Assembly: GCF_014697575.1 (NCBI RefSeq)
Contig: NZ_JACJSC010000001.1
Span: 682,001 to 746,000 of the forward strand
Length of the DNA stretch: 64,000 bases
Direction: 5' to 3'
DNA from: Planktothrix sp. FACHB-1365
Lineage (GTDB): Bacteria; Cyanobacteriota; Cyanobacteriia; Cyanobacteriales; Microcoleaceae
Positions 10,221-21,700 of this stretch are shown here, one piece after another (the stretch's first letter is position 1; each line of letters begins with the position of its first letter). A model generated the notes under the pieces. It worked only from the letters and a program-made list of their open reading frames with translations, had not been told where the DNA came from and did no database searches. Both the position numbers and the translations under genes were made by a program.

Positions 10221-10250
10221 GTAGGGTGCGTAAGCGGAGCGCACACACCA
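10221..10250. repeat. Dispersed GTAGGGTGCGTAAGC repeat
   Basis: This 30-bp element matches the copies at 14278 and 14463 except for an inner hexamer (CGGAGC here, CTCCGC there). It lies in the divergent leuS/hemerythrin intergenic region. It is followed at about 10256 by a short AACAGTCAACAGTCAAC direct repeat. Confidence 0.75.
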
Positions 10251-10322
10251 ATAAACAGTCAACAGTCAACACCAATATGTAAAAATGATAAAGAAAACAA
10301 GAAAACGTATCCGGCACGAAGT

Positions 10323-12896
10323 ATGGCTGTGGAGTCCCGATATAATCCTGCGTCTCTCGAACAAAAGTGGCAACAAACCTGGGCACAACAGGGGTTGTAC
10401 AAAACCCCAACTGATAAAAATCAGCCCAAATTTTATGCACTCTCCATGTTCCCCTATCCGTCGGGGAGTCTGCACATGGGTCACGTTCGCAACTACACTA
10501 TTACTGACGTGATCGCCCGACTCAAACGGATGCAAGGCTATCGTGTCCTGCACCCGATGGGATGGGACGCCTTTGGACTACCCGCCGAAAACGCCGCCAT
10601 TGACCGAGGAGTTCCTCCGGCGGAATGGACGTATCAAAATATTGCCCAAATGCGAGAACAATTGCAAAAATTAGGGTTCTCTATTGATTGGGAAAAAGAA
10701 GTAACCACCTGTTCGCCGGAATATTACCGTTGGACACAGTGGATTTTCTTACAATTTTATAAGTGCGGACTGGCTTATCAAAAAGAAGCGGCGGTGAATT
10801 GGGACCCAATTGATCAAACCGTTCTCGCTAATGAACAAGTTGATAATGAAGGACGGTCTTGGCGGTCTGGAGCGATTGTTGAACAGAAATTATTGCGGCA
10901 ATGGTTCTTAAAAATTACCGATTATGCTAACGAATTACTCAACGATTTAGAACATTTAAACGGATGGCCGGAACGAGTTAAATTAATGCAAGCCAATTGG
11001 ATTGGGCAATCCATTGGAGCACAGTTAGAATTTCCGATTATTGGATTAGATGAAAACATTGCTGTTTTTACCACTCGTCCCGATACGGTTTATGGGGTTT
11101 CCTATGTGGTATTAGCCCCAGAACATCCCTTGGTTTCTCAGGTAACAACCCCTGAACAAAAAGCAACTGTAGAAGCATTTATTCAAGAGGTTAAAAACCA
11201 AAGTAACACGGATCGGACTTCTGAAGATAAACCCAAACGGGGCGTTCCTACAGGGGGAAAAGCCATTAATCCGTTTAATGAGGAAGAAATTCCGATTTGG
11301 ATTGCGGATTATGTTTTATATGAATATGGAACAGGCGCAGTCATGGGGGTTCCCGCCCATGATACCCGTGATTTTCAATTTGCGACTCAATATGATTTAC
11401 CCATCAAACAGGTGATTGTTCCTGATGATGCGGATAATGATAATGAGGAGAATGATCAAGTTAAAATGGCTTATACCGGAACGGGAATTTTAGTCGAATC
11501 CTGTAATTTTAGTGGAGAACATTCTGAACACGCTAAACAAGCCATTATTAACTATGCGGAAGATGAAGGATATGGTAAAGGAATTATTCAATATCGCCTA
11601 AGAGATTGGTTGATTTCTCGTCAACGATATTGGGGTGCACCGATTCCGATTATTCATTGTCCCAAGTGTGGGGCGGTGGCCGTTCCTGATGAAGATTTAC
11701 CTGTAAAATTGCCGGAAAATGTCAAATTTAGTGGTCGGGGGCCATCACCTTTAGCGCAATTAGAAGACTGGGTAAATGTTACTTGTCCGAACTGTGGAAC
11801 TGATGCTAAACGGGAAACCGATACGATGGATACCTTTATTGATTCCTCTTGGTATTTCTTGCGTTATCCTGATGCTAGAAATGATCAAGAAGTCTTCAAT
11901 TCAGCGATTACAAATGATTGGATGAGCGTCGATCAATATGTGGGTGGCATTGAACACGCCATTTTACATTTATTATACTCTCGATTCTTTACTAAAGTAT
12001 TGCGCGATCGCGGATTATTACAGTGTAAAGAACCGTTTGAGCGGTTATTAACTCAAGGGATGGTGCAGGGAATTACCTATAAAAATCGGAATACTGGAAA
12101 GTATTTTGCACCTTCACAAGTGAGTCCTAGTAATCCCCAAGATCCTGAAACGGGAGAAAAGTTAGAAGTCTTCTTTGAGAAGATGTCTAAATCGAAATAT
12201 AATGGCGTTGATCCGTTGGAAGTCATGGGGAAATATGGCGCTGATACAGCCCGGATGTTTATTTTATTTAAAGCTCCTCCTGAAAAGGATTTAGAATGGG
12301 ATGATGCCGATGTTGAAGGACAATTTCGCTTTTTAAATCGGGTATGGCGAATTGTAACTGAATTTGCTGAAGTTTCAACTTCTAAACCTAAGAATCGGGA
12401 ATTAACTAAAGTTGAAAAAGACTTAAAACGGGCGATTCATACGGCGATTAAAGAAGTCACTGAGGATTTAGACGGAGACTATCAATTTAATACGGCGGTT
12501 TCAGAATTAATGAAACTCAGTAATGCGTTATCTGAAGCTGATTGTAAAGCGTCTCCTATCTATTTGGAAGGAATTGAAACGCTGTTAAAATTATTAGCAC
12601 CGTTTGCTCCTCATATTGCGGAAGAATTGTGGCAAATGATTGGTAAAACCGGATCAATTCATACTCAAACCTGGCCGGAATATGACCCTGAAGCGTTAGT
12701 GGTTGATGAAATTACCTTAGTGATTCAAATTAATGGTAAAACACGCGGTACGCTTCAAGTCCCAGCAGCAGCCAATCATCAAACCTTAGAAGAATATGCC
12801 CGAAATTCTGAAGTCAGTCAACGTCATATCGGAGACAAAACGATTAAAAAAGTGATTGTTGTCCCTGGAAAATTAGTGAATTTCGTTGTCGCTTAA
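10323..12896 (+). CDS. leuS: Leucyl-tRNA synthetase
   Basis: Class I aminoacyl-tRNA synthetase charging tRNA-Leu, 857 residues and full length. The HIGH-type motif is [10 protein letters not shown] at residues 49-58 and the KMSKS loop is at residues 620-624. The CP1 editing domain is present ([37 protein letters not shown] with the conserved Asp). The zinc-domain Cys pairs are CPKCG and CPNCG. The C-terminal domain has the [12 protein letters not shown] motif. Start ATG 10323 ([17 protein letters not shown]) matches the family N-terminus. A terminator follows at 12927. Confidence 0.98.
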   Translation: MAVESRYNPASLEQKWQQTWAQQGLYKTPTDKNQPKFYALSMFPYPSGSLHMGHVRNYTITDVIARLKRMQGYRVLHPMGWDAFGLPAENAAIDRGVPPAEWTYQNIAQMREQLQKLGFSIDWEKEVTTCSPEYYRWTQWIFLQFYKCGLAYQKEAAVNWDPIDQTVLANEQVDNEGRSWRSGAIVEQKLLRQWFLKITDYANELLNDLEHLNGWPERVKLMQANWIGQSIGAQLEFPIIGLDENIAVFTTRPDTVYGVSYVVLAPEHPLVSQVTTPEQKATVEAFIQEVKNQSNTDRTSEDKPKRGVPTGGKAINPFNEEEIPIWIADYVLYEYGTGAVMGVPAHDTRDFQFATQYDLPIKQVIVPDDADNDNEENDQVKMAYTGTGILVESCNFSGEHSEHAKQAIINYAEDEGYGKGIIQYRLRDWLISRQRYWGAPIPIIHCPKCGAVAVPDEDLPVKLPENVKFSGRGPSPLAQLEDWVNVTCPNCGTDAKRETDTMDTFIDSSWYFLRYPDARNDQEVFNSAITNDWMSVDQYVGGIEHAILHLLYSRFFTKVLRDRGLLQCKEPFERLLTQGMVQGITYKNRNTGKYFAPSQVSPSNPQDPETGEKLEVFFEKMSKSKYNGVDPLEVMGKYGADTARMFILFKAPPEKDLEWDDADVEGQFRFLNRVWRIVTEFAEVSTSKPKNRELTKVEKDLKRAIHTAIKEVTEDLDGDYQFNTAVSELMKLSNALSEADCKASPIYLEGIETLLKLLAPFAPHIAEELWQMIGKTGSIHTQTWPEYDPEALVVDEITLVIQINGKTRGTLQVPAAANHQTLEEYARNSEVSQRHIGDKTIKKVIVVPGKLVNFVVA

Positions 12897-12926
12897 CCCA
12901 GAAACTGAATCCCTTATCTTAATTTT

Positions 12927-12957
12927 CCTCCAAACTTTTCCGGTTTGGGGGTTTTTT
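12927..12957 (+). terminator. Intrinsic terminator of leuS
   Basis: A nine-pair stem (centre CCAAAC/GTTTGG, loop TTTTCCG) is followed directly by TTTTTT, 30 bp past the leuS stop. This is a textbook rho-independent terminator. Confidence 0.85.
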
Positions 12958-13253
12958 ATTGAGAATAAATTAAATAAGGTCAATTTACCCTCTAATTAAA
13001 AACCAATGTCAAGATTGCTAATCATGAGTTGGATCTCGGCGAGGAGACTCACACCTAAATTCTCAATTTGATATCATAGAAAGTGCGTAGGGCTATGCCT
13101 GAAAGGGCGAGGAAGTCTCTAGTTGTGTTTAGACTTATCCATCATCAACGGATGAGTTCATCAAGCTCAAAATCTAAATCCTAATCCTGAGTCGAGCTTG
13201 TTGATTTTAATAGAGTTGAATTAATAGAACTTAATAAACCAAGAGGAAGTTTC
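12958..13253. other. Intergenic region upstream of the TPR gene
   Basis: About 300 bp with no open frame of note. A GC-richer patch (13030-13060, GGCGAGGAGACTCACACC) stands out from AT-rich flanks and could be a 5' leader or small RNA. AGAGGAAG at 13241-13248 is a good ribosome binding site for the gene starting at 13254. Confidence 0.4.
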
Positions 13254-14267
13254 ATGTTTAATAATATTAAGCGTTTTTATGAACAAGGCTTAAAAAAAGC
13301 ACGCCAAGGCAATTATCGGGGTGCGTTGAAAGATTTTGATCAAGTGATTCAATTAAACCCTAATTATGCCAACGCTTATAATAATAGGGGTTTAGTTTAT
13401 TATTATTTGAAAGAGTATGAACAAGCGGTTAATGATTTAACAAAAGCTTTAGAAATAGAACCAAAATTACCCGATGCTTATCTAAATCGGGGGAATGCTT
13501 GGAGACATTTGGGAAAATACGAAAAAGCGATTCAGGATTTTAAAGTGGCTCTAAATTTTAATCCTAAAAGTGATGCAGTTTATAATAATTTGGGATTAGC
13601 GATCGCTCAATCAGGTAGTTATCAAGATGCTATTAATCATTATAATCAAGCGATTAGTTTAAACCCCGACAATCATAAAACCTATTATAATCGAGGTCGA
13701 GCTTTTTATTTATTAGGAAATAAAGAAAAAGCAGTGGAGGATTTTAATAAAGCAACGGAATTAGAATTTAATTATATTAAAGCTTATATTAATCGAGGAT
13801 TGTGTCATCATCAATTAGGAAATCATGAGCGAGCTATTCGAGATTATAACCGAGCTTTACAAATTGATCCTTATAATGTTTATGCCTATTATAACCGAGG
13901 TTGTGTTTATCATAGTTTAAAAGACTATCAATCGGCAATTGCTGATTTTGATCAAGTTCTCAATATTGATCCTAATTTTATTAAAGCTTATTTAAACCGA
14001 GGATTAGCTCGTTATAAATTGGGGGATGAATCCGGTGCAAATAAAGATTTTTATCATGTCATGTGTGTGAACTCAGATACCTATATTCATTATCAAGCTC
14101 AACGGGGAATTTCCGATCACGCTCCCTATTCTAAAAATGCTCCTAAAATTGACGTTCAACAGGGTGGAGAATATTTTTATACAACCTTTCTCAACGGTTT
14201 ATGGGATACGGAAGACCTAGAACAACGGGAGTCCACTATCTGTGAAGCGGAATTTATAAATGAATAA
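13254..14267 (+). CDS. Tetratricopeptide repeat protein
   Basis: A 337-residue protein made almost entirely of about eight TPR units of 34 residues from residue 8 to ~280 (for example ANAYNNRGLVYYYLKEYEQA and KAYINRGLCHHQLGNHERA). The pattern W/Y-N-R-G...Y..A...F..A..L.P is typical of cyanobacterial protein-interaction scaffolds. The last ~55 residues (YFYTTFLNGLWDTEDLEQ) are not TPR and are unassigned. No signal peptide, so probably cytoplasmic. AGAGGAAG lies just upstream of the ATG. A MITE-like repeat pair begins 11 bp after the stop. Confidence 0.92.
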   Translation: MFNNIKRFYEQGLKKARQGNYRGALKDFDQVIQLNPNYANAYNNRGLVYYYLKEYEQAVNDLTKALEIEPKLPDAYLNRGNAWRHLGKYEKAIQDFKVALNFNPKSDAVYNNLGLAIAQSGSYQDAINHYNQAISLNPDNHKTYYNRGRAFYLLGNKEKAVEDFNKATELEFNYIKAYINRGLCHHQLGNHERAIRDYNRALQIDPYNVYAYYNRGCVYHSLKDYQSAIADFDQVLNIDPNFIKAYLNRGLARYKLGDESGANKDFYHVMCVNSDTYIHYQAQRGISDHAPYSKNAPKIDVQQGGEYFYTTFLNGLWDTEDLEQRESTICEAEFINE

Positions 14268-14277
14268 AATACAATTC

Positions 14278-14490
14278 GTAGGGTGCGTAAGCTCCGCGCA
14301 CGCACCATTATTTTATCTAATAACTTTCTTAATCAAATTATTGTAAAATTAGACTATTGAGATTTTTGATCAAGATTATAGATTTTAAAATTAATCATAA
14401 ATAAATTAATTTTTATAGCCGGAAATAGGGAATAGCTTAATTTTGAAAATTCGGGTTTTAGTTGCGTGCGCGGAGCTTACGCACCCTACT
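14278..14490. repeat. MITE-like element with ~28-bp terminal inverted repeats
   Basis: The left end (14278-14307) and the right end (14463-14490) are the same GTAGGGTGCGTAAGC... sequence in opposite orientation, enclosing ~155 bp of AT-rich DNA with no coding capacity. Another half copy lies at 10221. The structure resembles a miniature inverted-repeat element or paired dispersed repeats between two convergent genes. No transposase is near. Confidence 0.55.
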
Positions 14491-14495
14491 ATTAT

Positions 14496-15293
14496 TTAAA
14501 ACAATAACATATTTAAACTAATCAATAAAAGAAATAAAGCAAACGCTGTTCGTAGTTTTTCCCCTGAAATAATATGGGACAGCGTTGTTCCCCAAAACGC
14601 TCCTAAAATAGTAAACGGAGCAATTAATAATAAAGCAGGCCAATAAATATATCCTGTAAATCCAGGGAGAAAAGAAGCCCTATGAGGAGATAATAAAAAG
14701 GCTAAGGTTCCTAAAATAGAAATGGGTAAACTAAAAGATGAAGATGTACCTACTACTTCATACATCGGTAATCCACAATAAATTAAAAAGGGAACACTAA
14801 TTGCACCGCCTCCAACTCCTAAAAGCCCTGATTTGAACCCGATTCCTAGCCCGACTGCATTGATAATTGCTAATCCGGGTAAAGTTTTTGATTGGGGTTG
14901 AGGTTTAAAATCTAACAAAAGTTTAAGAGAAATCACAAATAAAAATAAACCAAAAATTATTTTTAGCCAATCTGTTGATAAGGTATTATCGAGTATTGAT
15001 CCTAATAAAACACCGAATAAAATCCCCGGAAGAATTTTCCAAAACACTCCCCATTGCACATCTCCTTTAGAATGATGGGCTAAAATAGAAGAAGTTGCTG
15101 TACAAACCATAACACTCATGGAAGTGGCGATCGCAACGTGCATCACCAAATCATGGGGAAACTCCATTAAATTAAAAATATAAAATAACCCTGGAACAAC
15201 CAACATCCCTCCCCCAATTCCCAATAATCCTGCTGCGGTTCCAGCCGTTAGTCCCAGTGCTACTAATAAAATCCAAGGTAGAATTCCCATCAT
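14496..15293 (-). CDS. TauE/SafE-family permease (sulfite/anion exporter type)
   Basis: A 265-residue integral membrane protein with about eight hydrophobic helices. It has the duplicated glycine-rich motifs of the TauE/SafE (DUF81) family: AAGLLGIGGGMLVVPGLF near the start and SGLLGVGGGAISVPFLIY in the second half. Members export small organic or sulfur anions; the substrate here is unknown. Two adjacent ATGs (15293 and 15290) follow a GAGG site, and both are acceptable. It is divergent from petH. Confidence 0.92.
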   Translation of the reverse strand: MMGILPWILLVALGLTAGTAAGLLGIGGGMLVVPGLFYIFNLMEFPHDLVMHVAIATSMSVMVCTATSSILAHHSKGDVQWGVFWKILPGILFGVLLGSILDNTLSTDWLKIIFGLFLFVISLKLLLDFKPQPQSKTLPGLAIINAVGLGIGFKSGLLGVGGGAISVPFLIYCGLPMYEVVGTSSSFSLPISILGTLAFLLSPHRASFLPGFTGYIYWPALLLIAPFTILGAFWGTTLSHIISGEKLRTAFALFLLLISLNMLLF

Positions 15294-16815
<1,522 letters not shown>

Positions 16816-16903
16816 ATCGGTTTAGAGATTTTATGAACTGTCTGCATCAATCAAAACTGATCCAGTAACGTTCTCAAGAAGTCTCTTTCAAATTGGTTTA
16901 AGT

Positions 16904-16934
16904 GCGAGGGATTATTTTATTCCTCGCTTTTATT
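16904..16934 (+). terminator. Intrinsic terminator of petH
   Basis: A GCGAGG/CCTCGC stem, with additional A-T pairs toward the loop, is followed by TTTTATTATTT about 90 bp after the petH stop. Confidence 0.75.
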
Positions 16935-16965
16935 ATTTGAAAACCAGAGAATAAAGTAATCGCTT

Positions 16966-17919
16966 ATGATCCCAAAATCAGGACTTGAAATGTACCAACA
17001 ACGGCTTTTTGCTTTGCATACAAGCCAAATTTATACTCGTTTATCAGGAGAGGTTTATCAACCCACTTATCAAGATTGGCTGAATATATTAAAGCAGGAA
17101 GTCAATTTAATTAAAACGGAAACTTCTGAAAATATAGGTTTATCTCGCCTTAATATTTTATTGGGAGATTCCTTGAGTATGTGGTTTCCTAATTCTTTAT
17201 TACCATCAGGAAGATTATGGTTAAATCAAGGAATTTCAGGGGATACAACAAGGGGAATTTTGCAACGTTTAGATATTTTTGATCAAATTCATCCCGATGC
17301 AATTTATATTTTAGCGGGAATTAATGATTTAAAGAATAAGGTTTCTGTGAAAGAAATATTAGGAAATTATCAAAAAATTTTAGATTATCTAAAACAAAAA
17401 TATCCTGAGACGCAAATTTTAGTTCAATCTATTTTTCCAACAAAATTACCCACAGAAACCCTAACATTTTCGATTCCTAATTCTTTAATTCGAGAACTCA
17501 ACCAAAATCTTGCTCAACAGATTAAAAATCGAGGGATCATTTATTTAGATTTTCATCAACGATTCACCGATAATCACGGAAATATTCGCCCTGAGTTAAC
17601 CAGCGATGGCTTACACCTCAGCTTAGAAGGTTACAAAGTTTGGCAATTTGCCCTCAAACAAACTGAGTCTCGCCTCACTAAAAATCGAGATCATAACTAT
17701 CAAAACTGGTTAAAAAAATCATCAGAATTTCCCTTAGACGGAAAATCTTATACCTGGGTTTCCTACCCCGTTAAACTCGGAGATACCCTACAAAAAGTTA
17801 CCCTCAACACATTAGGACGAGAGGATTTTGACTATTGCGATTTAATCGCCATCCGAAACAACCTCACATCTGAGGTTCTCTCGATTGATGATGTGATTGA
17901 AATCCCGCAATTGATCTGA
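16966..17919 (+). CDS. SGNH/GDSL-type hydrolase
   Basis: A 317-residue esterase/lipase-like protein. SGNH blocks are clear: block I LLGDSLSMWFP (nucleophile Ser), block II Gly in NQGISGDTTRG, block III GINDL (Asn) and block V DGLHLSLEGYKVW (Asp and His). It therefore probably hydrolyses an ester such as a lysophospholipid or acetylated glycan. The C-terminal ~75 residues form an extra domain (YPVKLGDTLQKVTLNTLG...VLSIDDVIEIP) that reads like a LysM-like module and may bind a surface glycan; that is inference. No obvious signal peptide. Confidence 0.87.
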   Translation: MIPKSGLEMYQQRLFALHTSQIYTRLSGEVYQPTYQDWLNILKQEVNLIKTETSENIGLSRLNILLGDSLSMWFPNSLLPSGRLWLNQGISGDTTRGILQRLDIFDQIHPDAIYILAGINDLKNKVSVKEILGNYQKILDYLKQKYPETQILVQSIFPTKLPTETLTFSIPNSLIRELNQNLAQQIKNRGIIYLDFHQRFTDNHGNIRPELTSDGLHLSLEGYKVWQFALKQTESRLTKNRDHNYQNWLKKSSEFPLDGKSYTWVSYPVKLGDTLQKVTLNTLGREDFDYCDLIAIRNNLTSEVLSIDDVIEIPQLI

Positions 17920-18024
17920 ATTGGGGATTGAGGAGAAAGATCCCTTTTTTTCTTCGCCCCACACCCCATATTAGGCCTTGTCCCCTATCTCCCGTTGGTT
18001 TTCCCGGTGGATAACCAAACTGGA

Positions 18025-18222
18025 CTAGAGAGTTTGCCGAGAAATGAATTTTTCTAGGTCTGCCTGAGTTTGCTGGAGCATTTGCTCGCGAGAATCACGC
18101 GCTTGAGTCAGGTTGGGAACTAAGTTACGAGCTTGTAACGTCATGTGCAGTTGCAGATCTGCTACATAGGCACTAACGCCTTGATGATTAGAAGTTGTTG
18201 AGTATCCCATCTCTAACTTCAC
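18025..18222 (-). CDS. Small hypothetical protein (~65 aa)
   Basis: A short hydrophilic helical protein ending LEKFISRQTL. The frame opens at an ATG at 18240 (71 residues), but the GTG at 18222 is preceded at 8 bases by AGGGAG, so I favour GTG. The Gln-rich segment SREQMLQQTQADLEKF should form an amphipathic helix. No family recognised. It is convergent with the hydrolase gene. Confidence 0.5.
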   Translation of the reverse strand: MKLEMGYSTTSNHQGVSAYVADLQLHMTLQARNLVPNLTQARDSREQMLQQTQADLEKFISRQTL

Positions 18223-18461
18223 AGGTTTTTCTCCCTTCATTAGAACAGTGTTTCGTCGTCATTGGTAAGGTATCACAGCTTTTGTGCGACTGAATCATCT
18301 TGTAACGAAGTTTAATCCTTTAGGGGGTGATCTTTACAGTTCGTTACAAATCCCGGAAGATAACATACACCCCAAAATCTAACCCTCAGTAATTTCAGCG
18401 TTGAACTTTGTTAACGGGAGCAAAACTCATGGGTAGACTATCTAATATTAGGAGTATTTCT

Positions 18462-18530
18462 ATGCCAGTCAGTGGACCTAAAAAAATGAAAACTCTAAAA
18501 ACCCGTTCTCAGTTTGGAAAAGACGTATAG
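18462..18530 (+). CDS. Possible 22-residue peptide gene
   Basis: The ATG at 18462 is preceded by AGGAG at 18450-18454 with 7-base spacing, a near-ideal ribosome binding site. The product MPVSGPKKMKTLKTRSQFGK plus two residues is short and strongly basic. An in-frame ATG at 18429 would extend it to 33 residues. It lies alone in the 485-bp gap before the large RTX gene. There is no homology call, and it may be a leader peptide or chance. Confidence 0.3.
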   Translation: MPVSGPKKMKTLKTRSQFGKDV

Positions 18531-18725
18531 CTTAATTAAATTTTTCCTTTAATATTTTGACCGTCTACTTAAGCTAAACATTTAGCACAGGACTAACCGA
18601 TCCAGGGATAGGATACACCCGAATAGGGTTACTAAGATATTTTGTATTTTACGATACAGAAAAATATACGGTTTAACCCATTTCTTACTTAAAATCAACC
18701 ACCAACATAAATTGGGCTTCTGAAT

Positions 18726-21700
18726 ATGACACAGCTTATTGGCACAGTCAGCAACGATTTATTAACCGGGACACCCGAACCCGATGAAATTCTAGGATTT
18801 GTTGGAAACGACACCTTAGAAGGATTAGCCGAAAACGATATCCTCAACGGAGGCCAAGATCAAGATTTGCTTTCTGGGGGTATCGGCAATGATCTTCTAT
18901 TTGGGGATATTGGCAACGATACCCTAGAAGGAGACTCAGGAGATGACCTGATTTATGGTAATGCTGGGGACGATCAACTCAATGGCGGTGAAGGTGCGGA
19001 TCTGCTATTTGGTGGACAAGGCAGTGATACACTATTTGATAGTGGTGGCAATGATCTTTTATTTGGAGATAGAGGAAACGACCTACTTTATAGTGGAACC
19101 GGAGTCAATGAACTTACTGGCGGAGGCGGTTCCGATGTATTTGTAATTGGTCGAGAACTGCTCGACGGTCAACTTGATATTGTGACTGATTTTCGGATTG
19201 GAGTTGATTTAATTGGATTAACCAATAACTTAAAATTTAGCGATTTACGGTTTGTACAAGTTGGAAACGATACCGTTATTGAAGATAAACTAAGTAATCA
19301 ACAACTTATTTTAGTTCAAGAAATCGAAGCGACAGTTCTCAATAATCAAGCTAACTTTACTCAATCGATTGAAAGCAGTACGCCAATTATTGAGTTTACT
19401 AATACCACTCCCTTGCAAGTTCAAGAAGGTGAAACCTCAGCCTTGTTAGTCAATGTTCAACGAGCAGGCTCTCCTTTAAATACGGTGAGTGCCACCCTAG
19501 GGTTAAAAACCGATACGGCTACATCCAGCGATGTCAGTTTAGAAGCCATTGAAGTCGTCTTTCAACCCTATGAAACCTTCAAAGTTGTCTCGGTTCCGAT
19601 CAATATTGTTGATGATCAGCAACCCGAACCGAATGAAAGCTTTCAGTTAACCCTATCTAACCCGAAAGGGGGCGCAACCCTTGGAGAATCTGAAGAAATA
19701 GCCGTCACCCTCCAGGATAATGATGTTAGTTCATCTTCTTCCCCTCTCCCAACGACATCATCCCTCTTCATTCCCCTGCCACCCTCCCCCTCCACCATTA
19801 GTTTATCTCTGTCTCCTGATACAGTTGCAGAAGATTCTGGCGTACCCTTGGTGTATACTTTTACCCGTCAGGGTGGTTCCCTCAATTTACCCATTACTGT
19901 TAATTTTAATGTTGGAGGTACGGCAAAACTCGGAGAAAATTACACAACTAATGACGGAACTTTCACTCCTTCCCAAGGCAGTGTTTCCTTCCCAGCCAAT
20001 ATCACCACTGCAACGGTTACAATTGTTCCTATTAATGATGACAAATTTGAAGAAGTTGGAAAAACTGTTGATCTAACTTTAGTAGAATCCGGCTTTCTGT
20101 ACACGGCTAATCCCCAAGAATCTACGGCTCTAGGAACTATCACTAGCGAAGATCCTCCACCCAAACCCCCGGTTTATAACTTTAGTCAGGCTGAATATTC
20201 GGTCTTTGAAGGCGATCCAGACATTCCTCAGAAGGCTAGTATTACGATTAACCGCAGCTTTGATACTGATTTGGTGTCTAGTGTCAAAATTCTCCTGACT
20301 CCGGCTTTACAAAACGGCGGAACACCGGGCGTTGATGTGGAACCGACGGAAATCTCCTTAGTTTTTGCTGAAGGTGAGACTCAAAAAACCTTTGAAATCC
20401 CTGTTATTGGAGATAATACCATTGAACCCTCCGAAGTCATAGTCTTATCATTTGATCCAGATAACTTTCAACCCAGTGGACAACCTGGAACCATCAACCC
20501 CCAAGCCGAACTTAATATTAATGATGATGATGGCCCTACTACTTATGATTTTGCCAGTAAGTTCTTCCAAACCCTGGAAGGTAATTCAACGAATGTGACT
20601 CAGGTTGTTGAGGTTAACCGTTCTGGGGATATTAATGTAGATTCTTCTGTTAATGTTAACCTGACGGGAGTTAATGCTGTCCCTAATGTAGATTTTGCTC
20701 CAGGGCCAGTCACGGTTAATTTTAAAGCCGGAGAAATCACTCAAACGGTTCCTATTACGATTACAGGGGATTTGGGATCTGATCAAAACAAAACTATTAA
20801 TCTATCCCTGAGTGCTCCCCCAGGCAGTTTAGTGGGAAATCTCCATCCCACTGCGGATTTACTGGTGATTGATGATGATAATGTTCCCACCTATGATTTC
20901 ACAACTAATGTTTATGAGGTGCGGGAAAATAATGCTGATATTACTTACAGTGAAGTCACTGTGATTCGTTCAGGAAAAGTTGATATAGCTTCATCGGTAA
21001 CGGTTAATTTAAACACAGGTTCCCCCAACGGAGCTACCCCAGAAGAAGATTATTCTCCTTCTGAAATCCCCCTACAATTCTTACCGGGAGAAACGAGCAA
21101 AACTCTACAAATTACGATTAAAGGAGATGAGGTATCGGAATCGACCGAGGCGATCGCTCTGTCATTTTCCAATTTTGATAACGAGGGTCAAGCGGGAACA
21201 ACTGTACCGGACGCTATTCTCACGATTACAGATGATGATTCCCCACCTACTTATAATTTCGTACAAAATAACTATGAAGTTGAAGAAGGGGATGCTTCCA
21301 GTCAGTTTAATCAGGTTGAAGTGGCTCGTTCAGGGGATATTAGTCAACAGTCCAGTGTGGATGTGGTCTTAACCAGTGTTACTGCGATCTCCGATACAGA
21401 TTTCAAACCAGGGCCAATACGACTGACTTTTGCTCCTAATCAAGATAAGCAAACCGTTCCGATTGAAATTATTGGCAATGTACGAGTTCAGCCTGACCGA
21501 ACCTTCAAACTATCCTTTGATAACTTTACCAATAATGGGCAAGTAGGAAACGATAACCCGACTACGGTTGTTACGATTGATGATGATGATAAGGCTACCC
21601 TGAGTCTCACCACTGTAGAAGCGATTGCCACCGAACCGACGACGACGAAGGTTGAAAACGAACAGCCCAAGAACGGAGTTTATCGGATTAGTCGTGCACC

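Noticed and set aside
10266-10553. Frames on both strands across the leuS start, including the upstream extension of the hemerythrin frame
   Set aside because: They overlap the conserved leuS N-terminus in other frames and show no family resemblance.
13030-13060. Resemblance of GGAGACTCACACC to the conserved core of the Yfr1 small RNA
   Set aside because: The match is partial and no matching flanking stems or terminator were seen.
19720-20164. Frames inside the giant RTX/Calx-beta gene on both strands
   Set aside because: Shadows of the long repeat-rich frame.
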